From positions 62,001 through 126,000 of the forward strand of contig NZ_JACEZU010000013.1 of the NCBI RefSeq assembly GCF_014042355.1: DNA of 64,000 nt, given 5' to 3'. The notes beneath the pieces are model-generated. The model searched no databases. It worked only from the letters and a program-made list of their open reading frames with translations, and had not been told where the DNA came from. The DNA comes from Rugamonas apoptosis. Its GTDB lineage: Bacteria; Pseudomonadota; Gammaproteobacteria; Burkholderiales; Burkholderiaceae_D. The translations under genes were made by a program, and so were the position numbers. Within the stretch, counting starts at the first letter, position 1. Every line of letters begins with the position of its first letter. This document shows positions 63,670 through 64,000 of the stretch, piece after piece.

Positions 63670-64000
63670 TTGGTTAGATTGCGACAGTCAAATGGTAATC
63701 CACGATACGGCAAGACTCAATAACTAATCGCCGGGGCGCCTCCCGCCGGGCATCAGGCATCCTGGCGGCTCGTGCCCACCGCAAGGAGATTTCCGCTCTA
63801 TGCAGCTTTTACCCAGCACACGCGCTTGTACTACAGCATGTTCTCAATATTTTCCGTCCGGAAATTGACGTTAATGGAAAATTTCCCATACATCACAAAA
63901 TCCACCAAGATCTGCCAACGCGCTCACATTGCAAATCAATTCAATTCAATTTACATGACCCAAAAGTCATTAATTTTACAATTCGATACATTTATTACGG
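63670..64000. other. AT-rich non-coding edge with toxin-antitoxin promoter
   Basis: About 330 bp with no convincing gene. The part next to 63670 holds the minus-strand promoter of the antitoxin gene. The distal 180 bp are markedly more AT-rich than the rest of the window. They contain small inverted repeats (TTTCCG-TC-CGGAAA near 63855) and a short AATTC tandem repeat near 63940. A promoter for a gene beyond the right edge, or foreign DNA, would both fit. Confidence 0.5.

Overview
The window is 64 kb of gene-dense, high-GC DNA. It most resembles a beta-proteobacterium of the order Burkholderiales, probably Oxalobacteraceae (Massilia/Duganella/Janthinobacterium type). That placement is inferred from gene content and protein style, not from a marker gene. 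No rRNA, tRNA or CRISPR array was seen. Most of the window is devoted to taking up, sensing, oxidising and ring-cleaving hydrophobic (aliphatic and aromatic) compounds.

Layout. (1) 1-4200: a minus-strand operon of a membrane di-iron desaturase/hydroxylase, rubredoxin, rubredoxin reductase and a GMC alcohol dehydrogenase that runs off the left edge, with a divergent AraC-type regulator. (2) 4328-13888: a FadL porin, a thioesterase, an SDR, an RND efflux pump, a TetR regulator and a NodT-type outer-membrane factor. Three promoters here share the same 24-bp inverted repeat, GTGACC-N12-GGTCAC. (3) 14103-23613: a chemoreceptor, an IS5-type transposase remnant, an AraC regulator, a ferredoxin-reductase-AlkB fusion (self-contained alkane hydroxylase), a second GMC dehydrogenase, another AraC regulator and a diguanylate cyclase. 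(4) 23667-31753: a TetR gene, a decayed amidohydrolase and a complete meta-cleavage operon of the mhp/bph type (hydrolase, extradiol dioxygenase, FAD hydroxylase, hydratase, acetaldehyde dehydrogenase, aldolase, DoxX). (5) 31811-41080: a PAS chemoreceptor, a second RND-TolC system and two tandem TetR genes. (6) 41207-47598: a second aromatic operon (VOC dioxygenase, FAH hydrolase, MDR reductase, acyl-CoA synthetase) ending at a strong terminator, then an SphA/MetA-type outer-membrane protein. (7) 47626-55094: a minus-strand signalling operon (porin, phosphate-binding-like periplasmic protein, chemoreceptor, hybrid kinase, HD-GYP regulator). (8) 55369-62329: an AI-2E-family membrane protein, a third extradiol dioxygenase, and a two-subunit molybdenum enzyme resembling pyrogallol-phloroglucinol transhydroxylase whose large subunit carries an N-terminal SCP2-like lipid-binding domain. 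(9) 62414-64000: a near-perfect 32-bp palindrome, a RES-Xre toxin-antitoxin pair and an AT-rich edge.

The parts appear to form one programme. A second inverted-repeat motif (TGAC-N6-GTCA with AT-rich flanks) overlaps or adjoins likely promoters of the meta-cleavage operon, the second RND system, the second aromatic operon, the signalling operon, the AI-2E gene and the dioxygenase/molybdoenzyme pair. It probably binds one or more of the three related TetR proteins. A plausible reading is catabolism of phenolic compounds with long alkyl chains: FadL import, terminal hydroxylation, chain oxidation, ring hydroxylation or transhydroxylation, extradiol cleavage, with dedicated efflux and chemotaxis. 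The substrate is inference. The most novel item is the SCP2-molybdoenzyme fusion, whose small subunit seems to have lost the ligands of exactly one Fe-S cluster.
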